Positions 42,590 to 51,076 of a stretch of 64,000 nt of DNA are shown one piece after another. The position numbers were made by a program, and so were the translations under genes. The notes beneath the pieces were generated by a model, which was not told the origin of the DNA, did no database searches, and saw only the letters and a program-made list of their open reading frames with translations. Within the stretch, counting starts at the first letter, position 1, and every line of letters begins with the position of its first letter. The stretch comes from Mesorhizobium_B sp963522145 (GTDB lineage: Bacteria > Pseudomonadota > Alphaproteobacteria > Rhizobiales > Rhizobiaceae), in the NCBI GenBank assembly GCA_963522145.1, contig CAUQXI010000013.1, positions 36,821-100,820 of the forward strand, written 5' to 3'.

Positions 42590-43534
42590 TCAGGATGGAC
42601 GAAGCCGCCCCACACGCTCCGTAAGGAGCTGGAAGAACCCGTCAGCGTCGATCTCGCGCATGACGACCGCATTCTTCGGTCGCGTCGTGACGCCCCACCA
42701 GTCCACCACCGTCATGCCCAGGGTGAGTTCCGAGGCCAGCTCGACGGCCACATTGCAGTGCCGGCCCTTGAAGAGTTCGGGCCTGAGCAGATAGGCGACC
42801 GTACAGGGATCGTGGAGCGGCCCGCCATCGGTGCCGTATTTCTCCACGTCGAAGCGCTCGAAGAAGTCGAGCAGTTCGGCCGCGGCCCCGCCTGCAGGCG
42901 TTTCGAGCGCACGGAAAGCGGCCACGCGCGCACGCGTGGTCAACGCCTTGTGCGTCACGTCGAGCGGCATCATCACGATCGGCACGCCGGAGCGGAACAC
43001 GAGATCGGCGGCCTGCGGGTCGACATAGATGTTGAACTCGGCCACCGGCGTGATGTTGCCGCCTTCGAAGAAGCCGCCGCCCATCAGCACGATCTCACGG
43101 ATGCGCGGCGCGATCTCGGGCGCGCGGATCAGCACGGTCGCGATATTGGTGAGCGGCCCGAGCGTCACGAGCGTCACGGTGCCGGTCTCTTCCTCTCGCA
43201 GCGTGCGGATGATGAAGTCCACCGCACCTTCGTCCTGCAGCGTCATGGATGGCTCGGGCAGGTCGGGCCCGTCGAGCCCGGTGCGGCCATGCACATGCTC
43301 GGCGGTGACCAGTGGACGGAACAGCGGCCGGTCGGAGCCCTTGAAGGCTTTCACGTCGGGTCGGCCGCAAAGCTCGCAGATCTTGCGCGCATTCTTTTCC
43401 GTGAGATGTAGCGGCACATTGCCTGCCACCGCCGTGACGCCGAGCACTTCGAGTTCGTCTGGGCTGCCGAGCGCCAGCATGATGGCGAGCGCATCGTCCT
43501 GCCCCGGATCGGTGTCGATGATGATCTTGCGCAA
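42590..43534 (-). CDS. Nucleoside hydrolase (inosine-uridine preferring type)
   Basis: 314 residues. The Asp-rich Ca-binding motif IIIDTDPGQDDALAIMLAL begins at residue 4. VTLGPLTNIATVLIRAP and VLMGGGFFEGGNITPVAEFNI are family blocks, with the late His/Asp region in GGPLHDPCTVAYLL. It cleaves ribonucleosides to base plus ribose. The start is TTG 43534, with GGAG seven bases ahead; another TTG at 43564 is possible. It is divergent from hsp20. Confidence 0.9.
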   Translation of the reverse strand: MRKIIIDTDPGQDDALAIMLALGSPDELEVLGVTAVAGNVPLHLTEKNARKICELCGRPDVKAFKGSDRPLFRPLVTAEHVHGRTGLDGPDLPEPSMTLQDEGAVDFIIRTLREEETGTVTLVTLGPLTNIATVLIRAPEIAPRIREIVLMGGGFFEGGNITPVAEFNIYVDPQAADLVFRSGVPIVMMPLDVTHKALTTRARVAAFRALETPAGGAAAELLDFFERFDVEKYGTDGGPLHDPCTVAYLLRPELFKGRHCNVAVELASELTLGMTVVDWWGVTTRPKNAVVMREIDADGFFQLLTERVGRLRPS

Positions 43535-43656
43535 TGGAAGCTCCAGGGCGGGCGAATCTTGCAATGGTTGCTGCCCGCGACCATATCAGGCGGGCGGAAG
43601 GGAATGCCATCCGGGTTCCCGCTTCCGCAGTCGCTCAGTTCGAGGACAAGCCGCTC

Positions 43657-44097
43657 ATGACCCGCCCCCACTCCACCCGAATGCCGCCTTTTTCAAGCCC
43701 GCTCCTGCTCGGCTTCGACACGATGGAGAAGACGCTGGAGCGGCTTGCCAAATCCGGCGACAGCTATCCGCCCTACAATATCGAGCGCCTCAGGACCGAG
43801 GACGAAGGCCCGAGCCGGCTGCGCATCACGCTGGCCGTCGCAGGCTTCGCCGAGGCCGATCTCGAAGTGACCACGGAAGAAAACCAGCTCGTGGTCCGCG
43901 GCCGGCAGGGCGATGACCCGACGCGCGAATATCTTCATCGCGGCATTGCCGCGCGCCAGTTCCAGCGCTGCTTCGTGCTGGCCGACGGCATGAGGGTCGC
44001 CGGAGCCGAGCTTCGCAACGGGCTGCTCGCCATCGACCTCGACCGCCCGGAGCCCGAACGGCTTGTACGAAAGATAAACATTACCGTGAAAGACTGA
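43657..44097 (+). CDS. Small heat-shock protein, Hsp20 family
   Basis: 146 residues. Alpha-crystallin domain (about 36-138): YPPYNIERLRTEDEGPSRLRI, VAGFAEADLEVTTEENQLVVRG, and the A-x-x-x-G-L-L-x-I motif in AELRNGLLAIDLDRPEPER. It binds unfolding proteins in the cytoplasm. In Rhizobiales this gene typically precedes DUF1150, as here. No clear RNA-thermometer (ROSE) element was recognised in its leader. ATG 43657 after GAGGACAAG. Confidence 0.93.
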   Translation: MTRPHSTRMPPFSSPLLLGFDTMEKTLERLAKSGDSYPPYNIERLRTEDEGPSRLRITLAVAGFAEADLEVTTEENQLVVRGRQGDDPTREYLHRGIAARQFQRCFVLADGMRVAGAELRNGLLAIDLDRPEPERLVRKINITVKD

Positions 44098-44169
44098 GCG
44101 TCGGAGGAACATTCGCCACAAGCGCGGATTGCTTTTTCCAGACACGTTCCTCGATCAGGAGGCGCTACC

Positions 44170-44439
44170 ATGAACGATATCCCGGCTCACGAGACCGCAG
44201 AAACCATTCTGACCCAGAGCGAACTCGCCCATCTCGGCGAAGGCGTGGTGGCCTATCTGCGCGAAATGCGCAGCGAGGACCTTAAGCTCAAATTTCCCGG
44301 CCTGCCCGAGATCGCGTCCGGCATCAGCCTGTGGGCCCTGTTCGCCGCCAACGGCCAGCCGATCCTTCTTTCGGATGAGCGTGACCGCGCGATTGCGGGT
44401 GCATTCGAGAACGACCTGACGCCCGTCGCCATCAACTGA
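44170..44439 (+). CDS. DUF1150 family protein
   Basis: 89 residues. Segments typical of the family are HLGEGVVAYLREMRSEDLKL and GISLWALFAANGQPILLSDERD. It is unannotated but genetically linked to hsp20 (72 bases upstream) throughout Rhizobiales, suggesting a role in the heat-stress response. No motif indicates an enzymatic function. Confidence 0.88.
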   Translation: MNDIPAHETAETILTQSELAHLGEGVVAYLREMRSEDLKLKFPGLPEIASGISLWALFAANGQPILLSDERDRAIAGAFENDLTPVAIN

Positions 44440-44465
44440 AGCGCTCCGCGCGCTGCAATCGACCG

Positions 44466-44496
44466 GAAAGCGCCCCGTCGAGGGCGCTTTCTTTTT
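44466..44496 (+). terminator. Rho-independent terminator of hsp20-DUF1150
   Basis: GAAAGCGCCC (44466-44475) pairs with GGGCGCTTTC (44482-44491), a perfect 10-bp stem with a 6-base loop, followed by TTTTT (44492-44496). It insulates glnD, which starts 29 bases later. Confidence 0.95.
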
Positions 44497-44524
44497 GAGC
44501 GGCACCCGGTTTCCGCTATAAGCC

Positions 44525-47374
44525 ATGCCCATGCAGCACGATGGCGGAACACTCCTGGCGACCAACGAGGCGGGGCCGGCGCCTGACCCTGCTTCAGCGG
44601 AACTGCCTTCCCTCGACTTCGCGAGTGGCGTGCTGAGCCCGGAAGGCCGCGCTGAACTCAGCGGCGCCTTGAAGGCGGTTCTGACGCGCGGCCATGCCGA
44701 GGCCGACGGGCGGCTCAAGCGGGATGGCTGCGGCCGGGCCTGCGCCGAAACGCTTTCCCGACTGATGGACACGATCGTCCAGGCGCTTTTCGCGGCTGGC
44801 GAAAAGGCCGGGAGACCCGGCGCCGCCCGCATGGCGCTGGCCGCCGTGGGCGGGTATGGGCGCGGAACGCTTGCGCCCGGCTCGGACATCGACCTGCTCT
44901 TCATCCTGCCCGCGCAAAAGACAAAGGCCGACACAGGCACTGTGGAAGCCGTGCTTTATACCCTTTGGGACATCGGCCTGAAGGTCGGCCACGCCACCCG
45001 CAACGTCGAGGAATGCGTGCGCCTGTCCCATTCGGACATGACGATCCGCACGGCGATCCTCGAAGCGCGATACCTGGCGGGGTGCCCGAAGCTCTTCAAG
45101 GAACTGACCCGCCGCTTCGACGCCGATGTAGTGGCAGGAACCGGCGCGGAATATGCCCAGGCCAAGCTCGCGGAGCGCGACGAACGCCACAGGCGAGCCG
45201 GCGAAAGCCGCTATCTCGTCGAGCCCAATGTCAAGGACGGCAAGGGCGGCCTGCGCGACCTTCACACGCTGTTCTGGATCGGCAAATACTTCTATCGCGT
45301 CGGAAGCGGCGAGGAACTGGTGGAGGCCGGCGTCTTCACGGCGGAAGAACTTCACCGCTTTCGCAAGGCCGAGGATTTCCTGTGGGCCGTTCGCTGCCAC
45401 ATGCATTTTCTCACCGGCCGGCCCGAGGAGCGGCTGCATTTCGACATCCAGCGCGAGGTGGCCGAGCGCATGGGCTATGGATCACTCGCCGTGCCCACGG
45501 GCGCGGAAGGCGAGCCGGGGCCGCCGGCCACCGTCGAGCATTTCATGAAGGACTACTTCCTCACCGCCAAGGATGTCGGCGATCTCACCCGCATCTTCTG
45601 CGCGGCGCTGGAAGAAGAGCAGGCCGCCCATGTTCCGGGCTTCTCGCGCCTCTTCATGGGCTTCTCCCGCCGGCGTCGAAAGCTCGCGGGAACGTCGGAT
45701 TTCCTGGTCGACAATAGCCGCATCACGGTGGTCGACGACAAGGTATTCGAGCGCGATCCGGTCAACATGCTGCGCCTGTTCTCCTTTTCCGACCGCCAGG
45801 GGCTGGAGCTCCACCCCGACGCGCTCAAGCTCCTCACCCGTTCGCTGCATCTCGTGAACAAGGCCTTGCGCGGAAGTGCGGAGGCGAACCGCCTGTTCCT
45901 CGACCTGCTCACCTCCGACCGCCAGCCCGAGCTCAATCTGCGGCGCATGAACGAGGCGGGCCTGCTGGGGCGGCTGATCCCCGATTTCGGCAAGATCGTC
46001 GCGATGATGCAGTTTTCCATGTACCACCACTACACGGTGGACGAACACCTGGTCCGCTGCATCGGTGTCCTGTCGGAGCTTGAGAAGGGCGAGGGCGAGA
46101 AGGTCCACCCGCTGTCGCATTCGCTGATGCCGACGCTGAAAAGCAGCCGCAACGCGCTTTATGTCGCCGTGCTGCTCCACGATATCGCCAAGGGGCGCCC
46201 CGACGATCACTCGGAGGCGGGAGCGGCCATCGCGCGCCGCATCTGCCCGGTAATGGGCCTCTCGGCGGCCGATACCGAAACGGTCGCATGGCTGATCGAG
46301 CATCACCTTCTGATGTCGATGACGGCCCAGACGCGCGATCTCAACGACCGCAAGACGATCACCGACTTCGCGAGCGTGGTGCAGTCCGTGGAGCGGCTGA
46401 AGCTTCTGCTCGTGCTCACCGTGTGCGACATCCGGGGCGTGGGGCCGGGCGTGTGGAACGGCTGGAAGGGCCAGCTCCTGCGCACGCTTTACTACGAGAC
46501 GGAGCTTCTGCTCACCGGCGGCTTTTCAGAGGCATCGCGCGCCGCACGCGTCGATGCCGCCCGCGCGGAACTCGGCGAAGCGCTGGCAGCGCTTCCCGAG
46601 CCGTGGGACGTGAGCGCGCGAAACGCCTATGTGGCGCTTCATTACGAAAACTACCTGCTTGCGGTGGATTTGAAGGATCAGATTCGCCACGCGATCTTCG
46701 TGCGCGACGCCGACCGAACGGGAAAGCGTCTCGCCACCTTCGTGGAAACGCGGAAATTTGAGGCCGTGACCGCGATCACGGTGCTCGCGCCCGATCACCC
46801 GCGCCTTCTTTCGATTATCGCCGGTGCCTGCGCCGCGGCCGGCGGCAATATCGTGGACGCGCATATCTTCACGACCGGCGACGGGCGAGCTCTGGACACG
46901 ATCCTGCTCGCGCGCGAGTTCGACCAGGACGCCGACGAGCAGCGGCGCGGCGAGCGCGTGGGGCGCCTGATCGAGGACGTGCTTTCGGGACAGGCCCGGC
47001 TGCCGGAGATCATCGCGCGACGCGCAAAGCCCCGGCGCGTTTCCCGGGCCTTCCGCATCGTGCCGCGCGCGGATATCCGCAACACGCTGTCCAACCGCTT
47101 TTCGGTGATCGAGCTGACGGGCCTCGACCGCCCGGGCCTTCTGTCGGAAATCACCGGCGCCCTGTCCGACCTCTCCCTCGACATCGCTTCGGCCCACATC
47201 ACCACCTTCGGCGAGAAAGTGATCGACACCTTCTATGTGACCGATCTGACCGGCGGAAAGATCGATAACGAGACGCGGCTCGACGCGATCCGCACGCGGC
47301 TGGTGGCCGTGCTTGGCGGCGAGGGCGCGTCGCCGCAATCACCGGTAAAGGCTGGCGAAAGCGCCGGCGGTTAA
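44525..47374 (+). CDS. glnD: [Protein-PII] uridylyltransferase/uridylyl-removing enzyme
   Basis: 949 residues. It uridylylates PII when nitrogen is scarce and removes UMP when glutamine is high. Nucleotidyltransferase motif VGGYGRGTLAPGSDIDLLFIL (about 107-128); HD phosphohydrolase motif HDIAKG near residue 556; two C-terminal ACT domains (AITVLAPDHPRLLSIIAGACAA and VIELTGLDRPGLLSEITGALSD) that sense glutamine. ATG 44525; 44531 is an alternative. murJ follows after 10 bases, a pairing conserved in alphaproteobacteria. Confidence 0.97.
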   Translation: MPMQHDGGTLLATNEAGPAPDPASAELPSLDFASGVLSPEGRAELSGALKAVLTRGHAEADGRLKRDGCGRACAETLSRLMDTIVQALFAAGEKAGRPGAARMALAAVGGYGRGTLAPGSDIDLLFILPAQKTKADTGTVEAVLYTLWDIGLKVGHATRNVEECVRLSHSDMTIRTAILEARYLAGCPKLFKELTRRFDADVVAGTGAEYAQAKLAERDERHRRAGESRYLVEPNVKDGKGGLRDLHTLFWIGKYFYRVGSGEELVEAGVFTAEELHRFRKAEDFLWAVRCHMHFLTGRPEERLHFDIQREVAERMGYGSLAVPTGAEGEPGPPATVEHFMKDYFLTAKDVGDLTRIFCAALEEEQAAHVPGFSRLFMGFSRRRRKLAGTSDFLVDNSRITVVDDKVFERDPVNMLRLFSFSDRQGLELHPDALKLLTRSLHLVNKALRGSAEANRLFLDLLTSDRQPELNLRRMNEAGLLGRLIPDFGKIVAMMQFSMYHHYTVDEHLVRCIGVLSELEKGEGEKVHPLSHSLMPTLKSSRNALYVAVLLHDIAKGRPDDHSEAGAAIARRICPVMGLSAADTETVAWLIEHHLLMSMTAQTRDLNDRKTITDFASVVQSVERLKLLLVLTVCDIRGVGPGVWNGWKGQLLRTLYYETELLLTGGFSEASRAARVDAARAELGEALAALPEPWDVSARNAYVALHYENYLLAVDLKDQIRHAIFVRDADRTGKRLATFVETRKFEAVTAITVLAPDHPRLLSIIAGACAAAGGNIVDAHIFTTGDGRALDTILLAREFDQDADEQRRGERVGRLIEDVLSGQARLPEIIARRAKPRRVSRAFRIVPRADIRNTLSNRFSVIELTGLDRPGLLSEITGALSDLSLDIASAHITTFGEKVIDTFYVTDLTGGKIDNETRLDAIRTRLVAVLGGEGASPQSPVKAGESAGG

Positions 47375-47384
47375 GTCCTGTTCC

Positions 47385-48971
47385 ATGAGCCTTCTCAAGA
47401 AACTCGCCACCGTCGCCTCGGGCACGCTCGTTTCGCGACTGCTCGGCTTCACGCGCGAAATGCTGATGGCGGCGGCTGTCGGCACCGGGCCGATCGCCGA
47501 CGCCTTCTACGCCGCCTTCCAGTTTCCCAACACCTTTCGCCGGCTGTTTGCGGAAGGCGCCTTCAACGCGGCCTTCGTGCCGCTCTTCGCCAAGGAGATC
47601 GAGGCCAACGGTGTCGAGGGCGCCAAGCGCTTTTCGGAGGAAGTGTTCGGCGTGCTGTTCAGCGTGCTGATCGTGCTGACGCTCGTCATGGAGCTGTCCA
47701 TGCCGCTCATCGTCGCCCATGTGATCGCGCCGGGCTTCGAGGACGATCCCGCGAAGCTGTCGGTGACGACGACGCTCGCCACGATCATGTTTCCTTATCT
47801 CGTCTGCATGTCGCTCGCGGCCATGATGGCGGGAATGCTGAACTCGCTCCGGCGCTATTTCGCAGCGGCGATCGCGCCGGTCTTCCTGAACGTGATCCTT
47901 GTCGGCGTCCTCGCCTATGCGTGGTGGAGGAAGCTGGACGGCCCGGCGGTGGGCTACGGCCTTGCCTGGGGCGTGCTCGCGGCGGGCATCGTGCAGCTTG
48001 CCATCGTCTGGATCGCGGTGCGCCATGCCGGCATCGTGATCGGCTTCCGCCGTCCGCGCCTTACCGCAAACGTCAAGCGGCTCCTGTGGCTGGCGCTTCC
48101 CGCCGCAATCACCGGCGGCATCACCCAGATCAACACGCTGGTCGGCACCGCGATCGCCTCGGGCCAGAACAGCGCGGTGTCCTCGCTCAACCTCGCCGAC
48201 CGGGTCTATCAACTGCCGCTGGGCGTGGTGGGGGTGGCGGTCGCGATCGTGCTCCTGCCCGAGCTGGCGCGCGCGCTCAAGGCAGGCGATGCGGGCGAAG
48301 CATCCAGCCTGCAGAACCGGTCGGTCGAGTTCACCCTGCTTCTTACCCTGCCGGCGACGGCAGCGCTTCTGGTCATGGCGGAGCCGATCACCCGCGTGCT
48401 TTATGAGCGCGGCGCGTTCACGCCGGAGGACACCGCGGTGGTCGCGGCCACGCTCGGCGTGTTCGGGCTCGGCCTGCCGGCCTATGTGCTGATCAAGGCC
48501 TTCACGCCTGGCTATTTCGCGCGCGAGGACACGCGCACGCCGATGGTCTTCGCCGGATTGTCGGTCGCCGTGAACATAGCGATCGCGCTGTGGCTGTTTC
48601 CCAAGTGGGGCGCGCCCGGCATCGCGGCGGCGTCCGCGGTGTCCGCCTGGGTCAACACGGCGCTGTTGTTCGGTGCGCTTCAATGGCGCGGGCACTGGGA
48701 AACGGACCGCGCCTTGCTGCGCCGTGCGCCGGCGCTGCTGGCGGCCGCCGTCGCGATGGGCGCGGGGCTCCACGTCGCCTTGCCCTATTTCGCAAGCGAA
48801 CTTGTGCCAGCAGCCCATCTCGCGCGGCAGGCTTTGGCGCTCGGCATCCTCGTCGCGGGCGGCTCCGTTCTTTACTTCGCGCTGGTCTTCCTGTTCGGCG
48901 GCGCGGATCGAAGCATGCTGCGTCGCGCCCTCAGGCGAGGCGCAAAGGCTTCCGATCAGCCGCCGGCATAG
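47385..48971 (+). CDS. murJ: Lipid II flippase MurJ (MviN)
   Basis: 528 residues with about 14 membrane helices. It flips the peptidoglycan precursor lipid II across the inner membrane. The N-terminal family block SRLLGFTREMLMAAAVGTGPIADAF and FRRLFAEGAFNAAFVPLF are diagnostic, including basic residues in the central cavity. It lies 10 bases after glnD and converges on pncB; the palindrome GAAGCGCTTC (48974-48983) sits in the 26-base gap. Confidence 0.96.
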   Translation: MSLLKKLATVASGTLVSRLLGFTREMLMAAAVGTGPIADAFYAAFQFPNTFRRLFAEGAFNAAFVPLFAKEIEANGVEGAKRFSEEVFGVLFSVLIVLTLVMELSMPLIVAHVIAPGFEDDPAKLSVTTTLATIMFPYLVCMSLAAMMAGMLNSLRRYFAAAIAPVFLNVILVGVLAYAWWRKLDGPAVGYGLAWGVLAAGIVQLAIVWIAVRHAGIVIGFRRPRLTANVKRLLWLALPAAITGGITQINTLVGTAIASGQNSAVSSLNLADRVYQLPLGVVGVAVAIVLLPELARALKAGDAGEASSLQNRSVEFTLLLTLPATAALLVMAEPITRVLYERGAFTPEDTAVVAATLGVFGLGLPAYVLIKAFTPGYFAREDTRTPMVFAGLSVAVNIAIALWLFPKWGAPGIAAASAVSAWVNTALLFGALQWRGHWETDRALLRRAPALLAAAVAMGAGLHVALPYFASELVPAAHLARQALALGILVAGGSVLYFALVFLFGGADRSMLRRALRRGAKASDQPPA

Positions 48972-48997
48972 CGGAAGCGCTTCATCGGCGCCGCAGG

Positions 48998-50302
48998 CTA
49001 CACCTTCACCGCCTGCTCCACCCGCGCTTCGTTTCCGAAAACGCGCAGATAGCGCGCGATCTCGGCCGCGTCGCCGGTCGCCTTGGCGGGATTGTCGGAA
49101 AGCTTCACGGCCGGCCGGCCATTGGCGCGGGTCACCTTGCACACGAGCGAGATCGCTTCGAGGCCGGGCGCGGGCATCGGCGCGGAATCCTCGAAGTCGT
49201 TGGTGAGGTTGGTGCCCCAGCCGAAGCTCATCCGCACTTTGCCCTGGAAGTGGCGCCAGGTTTCCTCGATCGTGTCGGCGTCGAGCCCGTCCGAGAAGAT
49301 CAGCAGCTTCCGGCGCGGATCGACCCCCTTCTCGCGCCACCACTGCATGACGGTCTCGCCGGCGGGAATGGGCGGGGCGCTGTCGGGCCTGAAGCCAGTC
49401 CATTCCGCCACCCAGTCCGGCGCATCGCGCAGAAAGGACGCCGTGCCGAAGGCGTCGGGCAGCACGATCAGGAGGTTGCCGTTGTAATAGCGCTGCCAGT
49501 CCTTGAGCACCTGATAGGGCGACTGGCGAAGCGCCTCGTCGGTGTCTGCGAGTGCGGCGAGCACCATGGGCAGTTCATGCGCATTGGTGCCGAGCGCTTC
49601 CACATCCGTGTCCATCGCGAGCAGCACATTGGAGGTGCCGGTGAAGGCATCGCCGATGCCCTCCTTCAGCGCCTCCACGCACCAGCGCTGCCACAAGAAT
49701 GAATGCCGCCGCCGCGTGCCGAAATCCGAGATCTTCAAGCCGGGCAGCGTGCGCAGGCGTTCGGTCTTGGCCCAGAGCCGCGCCTTGGCGCGCGCGTAAA
49801 GCACGTCGAGAGCGAATGGCCCGAACGCCTTCATCGCAGCCCTCGAGCGCAGCTCGTTGATGATGGACAGCGCCGGGATCTCCCACAGCGTCGTATAGGA
49901 CCAGGGTCCATGGAATTCGAGCTCGTACTGCCCGTCGCGCTTCGAAAGCTCGTATTCGGGCAGGCGGAACGTCGAGAGCCATTCGAGGAAGTCCGGCTCG
50001 AAGATCTGCTTGCGGCCATAGAAGGTGTTGCCGGCGAGCCAGATCATTTCCTTCTTGGAGAATCGCAGCGTTCGCGCATGGTCGAGCTGCGCGCGCAGTT
50101 CACCCTCGTCGATCTCGTCGGCCAGGCGCACGCGCGTCGTGCGGTTGATGAGCGAGAAGGTGACGTTCACATCCGCATACATGCCGCGGATCATCTGCAG
50201 CATCAGAAGCTTGTAGAAGTCCGTGTCGAGCAGGGAGCGCACGATCGGGTCGAGCTTCCAGGTGTGGTTGTACACCCGTCGGGCGATGTCGGTCTTGGGC
50301 AT
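48998..50302 (-). CDS. pncB: Nicotinate phosphoribosyltransferase
   Basis: 434 residues. It forms nicotinate mononucleotide from nicotinate and PRPP, using ATP, in NAD salvage. The autophosphorylated His region is LGTNAHELPMV. DTDFYKLLMLQMI opens the protein, and ISDFGTRRRHSFLWQRWC and FSFGWGTNLTNDF-like SFGWGTNLTNDF blocks follow. Length fits the family. It is followed at a distance by the Cys/Tyr protein gene upstream on the same strand, from which a terminator separates it. Confidence 0.97.
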   Translation of the reverse strand: MPKTDIARRVYNHTWKLDPIVRSLLDTDFYKLLMLQMIRGMYADVNVTFSLINRTTRVRLADEIDEGELRAQLDHARTLRFSKKEMIWLAGNTFYGRKQIFEPDFLEWLSTFRLPEYELSKRDGQYELEFHGPWSYTTLWEIPALSIINELRSRAAMKAFGPFALDVLYARAKARLWAKTERLRTLPGLKISDFGTRRRHSFLWQRWCVEALKEGIGDAFTGTSNVLLAMDTDVEALGTNAHELPMVLAALADTDEALRQSPYQVLKDWQRYYNGNLLIVLPDAFGTASFLRDAPDWVAEWTGFRPDSAPPIPAGETVMQWWREKGVDPRRKLLIFSDGLDADTIEETWRHFQGKVRMSFGWGTNLTNDFEDSAPMPAPGLEAISLVCKVTRANGRPAVKLSDNPAKATGDAAEIARYLRVFGNEARVEQAVKV

Positions 50303-50412
50303 GGCTTCCCCGTGTCCGCGTGCGCCTGGGTGGGCAGAGGAGCGGCAGGCTTGTGTAGCCTTTTGTTTCGCCCGCGCAAGATGAAGGCGAGGGGTGGGAG
50401 AACAGCGACGGC

Positions 50413-50446
50413 GAAAAGAAAACCCCGCAGCTTGCGCCGCGGGGCT
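50413..50446 (-). terminator. Rho-independent terminator after the Cys/Tyr-tailed protein
   Basis: Read on the minus strand, CCCCGC and GCGGGG (plus positions 50423-50444) form a GC-rich hairpin followed by TTTTCTTTT. It ends the caspase/small-protein transcript before pncB. Confidence 0.8.
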
Positions 50447-50492
50447 TCTTCCGGACCGGCTTTTTCGGCCGATCCATCAAATATAAGCCGGC

Positions 50493-50927
50493 TTAGTAGC
50501 AGTAGTAGTAGTACTGGCACCAGCCGCCCGAGCAGTAGTATTCCCAGTAGCAGACGGCCTTGGAGTTGGCCGCAGCCGCCGTGCGCACATCCGCTGCCAC
50601 TTTGGTGATCATCTCGTCGCCCTGAGCGAGATCCTCGGCCTTCTTGAGCACCGCCTCGATGTCGAAGTTCGAGCCGGCCGAACCCTTCTGGCCGTCGGCA
50701 AGAACGCGGCCGGGCACGCTCGCCATCATCTTGGCGGCGGTCACGAGCGCGAGCGCGTCATTCTTGGTCTCGCCATAGGAAACGAGGTTGCGCGCGGTTT
50801 CGAGCGTCAGCTGGCCTTCCGCCTGCTGGGCCGGGGCGAGGTCCTTCTGCGGATCCTGCGCCACGGATGCGCCGGCGGTCAGCGCGGTGAAGGCCACCAC
50901 GGCGGCCACGGTCAGAAATTTCTTCAT
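50493..50927 (-). CDS. Small secreted protein with Cys/Tyr-rich C-terminal tail
   Basis: 144 residues from ATG 50927, preceded by AAGGA. A signal peptide (MKKFLTVAAVVAFTALTAGASVA) implies export. A helical middle part (ETARNLVSYGETKNDALALV, IEAVLKKAEDLAQGDEMITK) precedes a remarkable tail. The last 20 residues contain four Cys and eight Tyr, ending CQYYYYCY. The Tyr run is encoded by a TAC/TAT triplet repeat visible at 50494-50513. No family was recognised. It lies 149 bases downstream of the caspase-like gene, same strand, and may be its partner or substrate. Confidence 0.75.
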   Translation of the reverse strand: MKKFLTVAAVVAFTALTAGASVAQDPQKDLAPAQQAEGQLTLETARNLVSYGETKNDALALVTAAKMMASVPGRVLADGQKGSAGSNFDIEAVLKKAEDLAQGDEMITKVAADVRTAAAANSKAVCYWEYYCSGGWCQYYYYCY

Positions 50928-51076
50928 TCTGGTCAGTCCTTCCTGTTGAGTTGCTGCCGCCGGGCACCCCGCCCCTCGGCCCTTCCACCCCGGTCGAGCG
51001 CCGCCCACACAGGCGAGAACTGCTGCACCGGTTCTTCTCCGGAACCCGCATCATGCGGTTTCCGAACCCTTGATCC

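Noticed and set aside
43535..43656. ROSE-type RNA thermometer before hsp20
   Set aside because: Expected in rhizobial small heat-shock leaders, but the conserved U-rich motif pairing to the ribosome site was not found.
47199..49403. 734-residue minus-strand frame opposite murJ
   Set aside because: It is Arg/His/Asp-rich shadow composition; murJ is clear on the plus strand.
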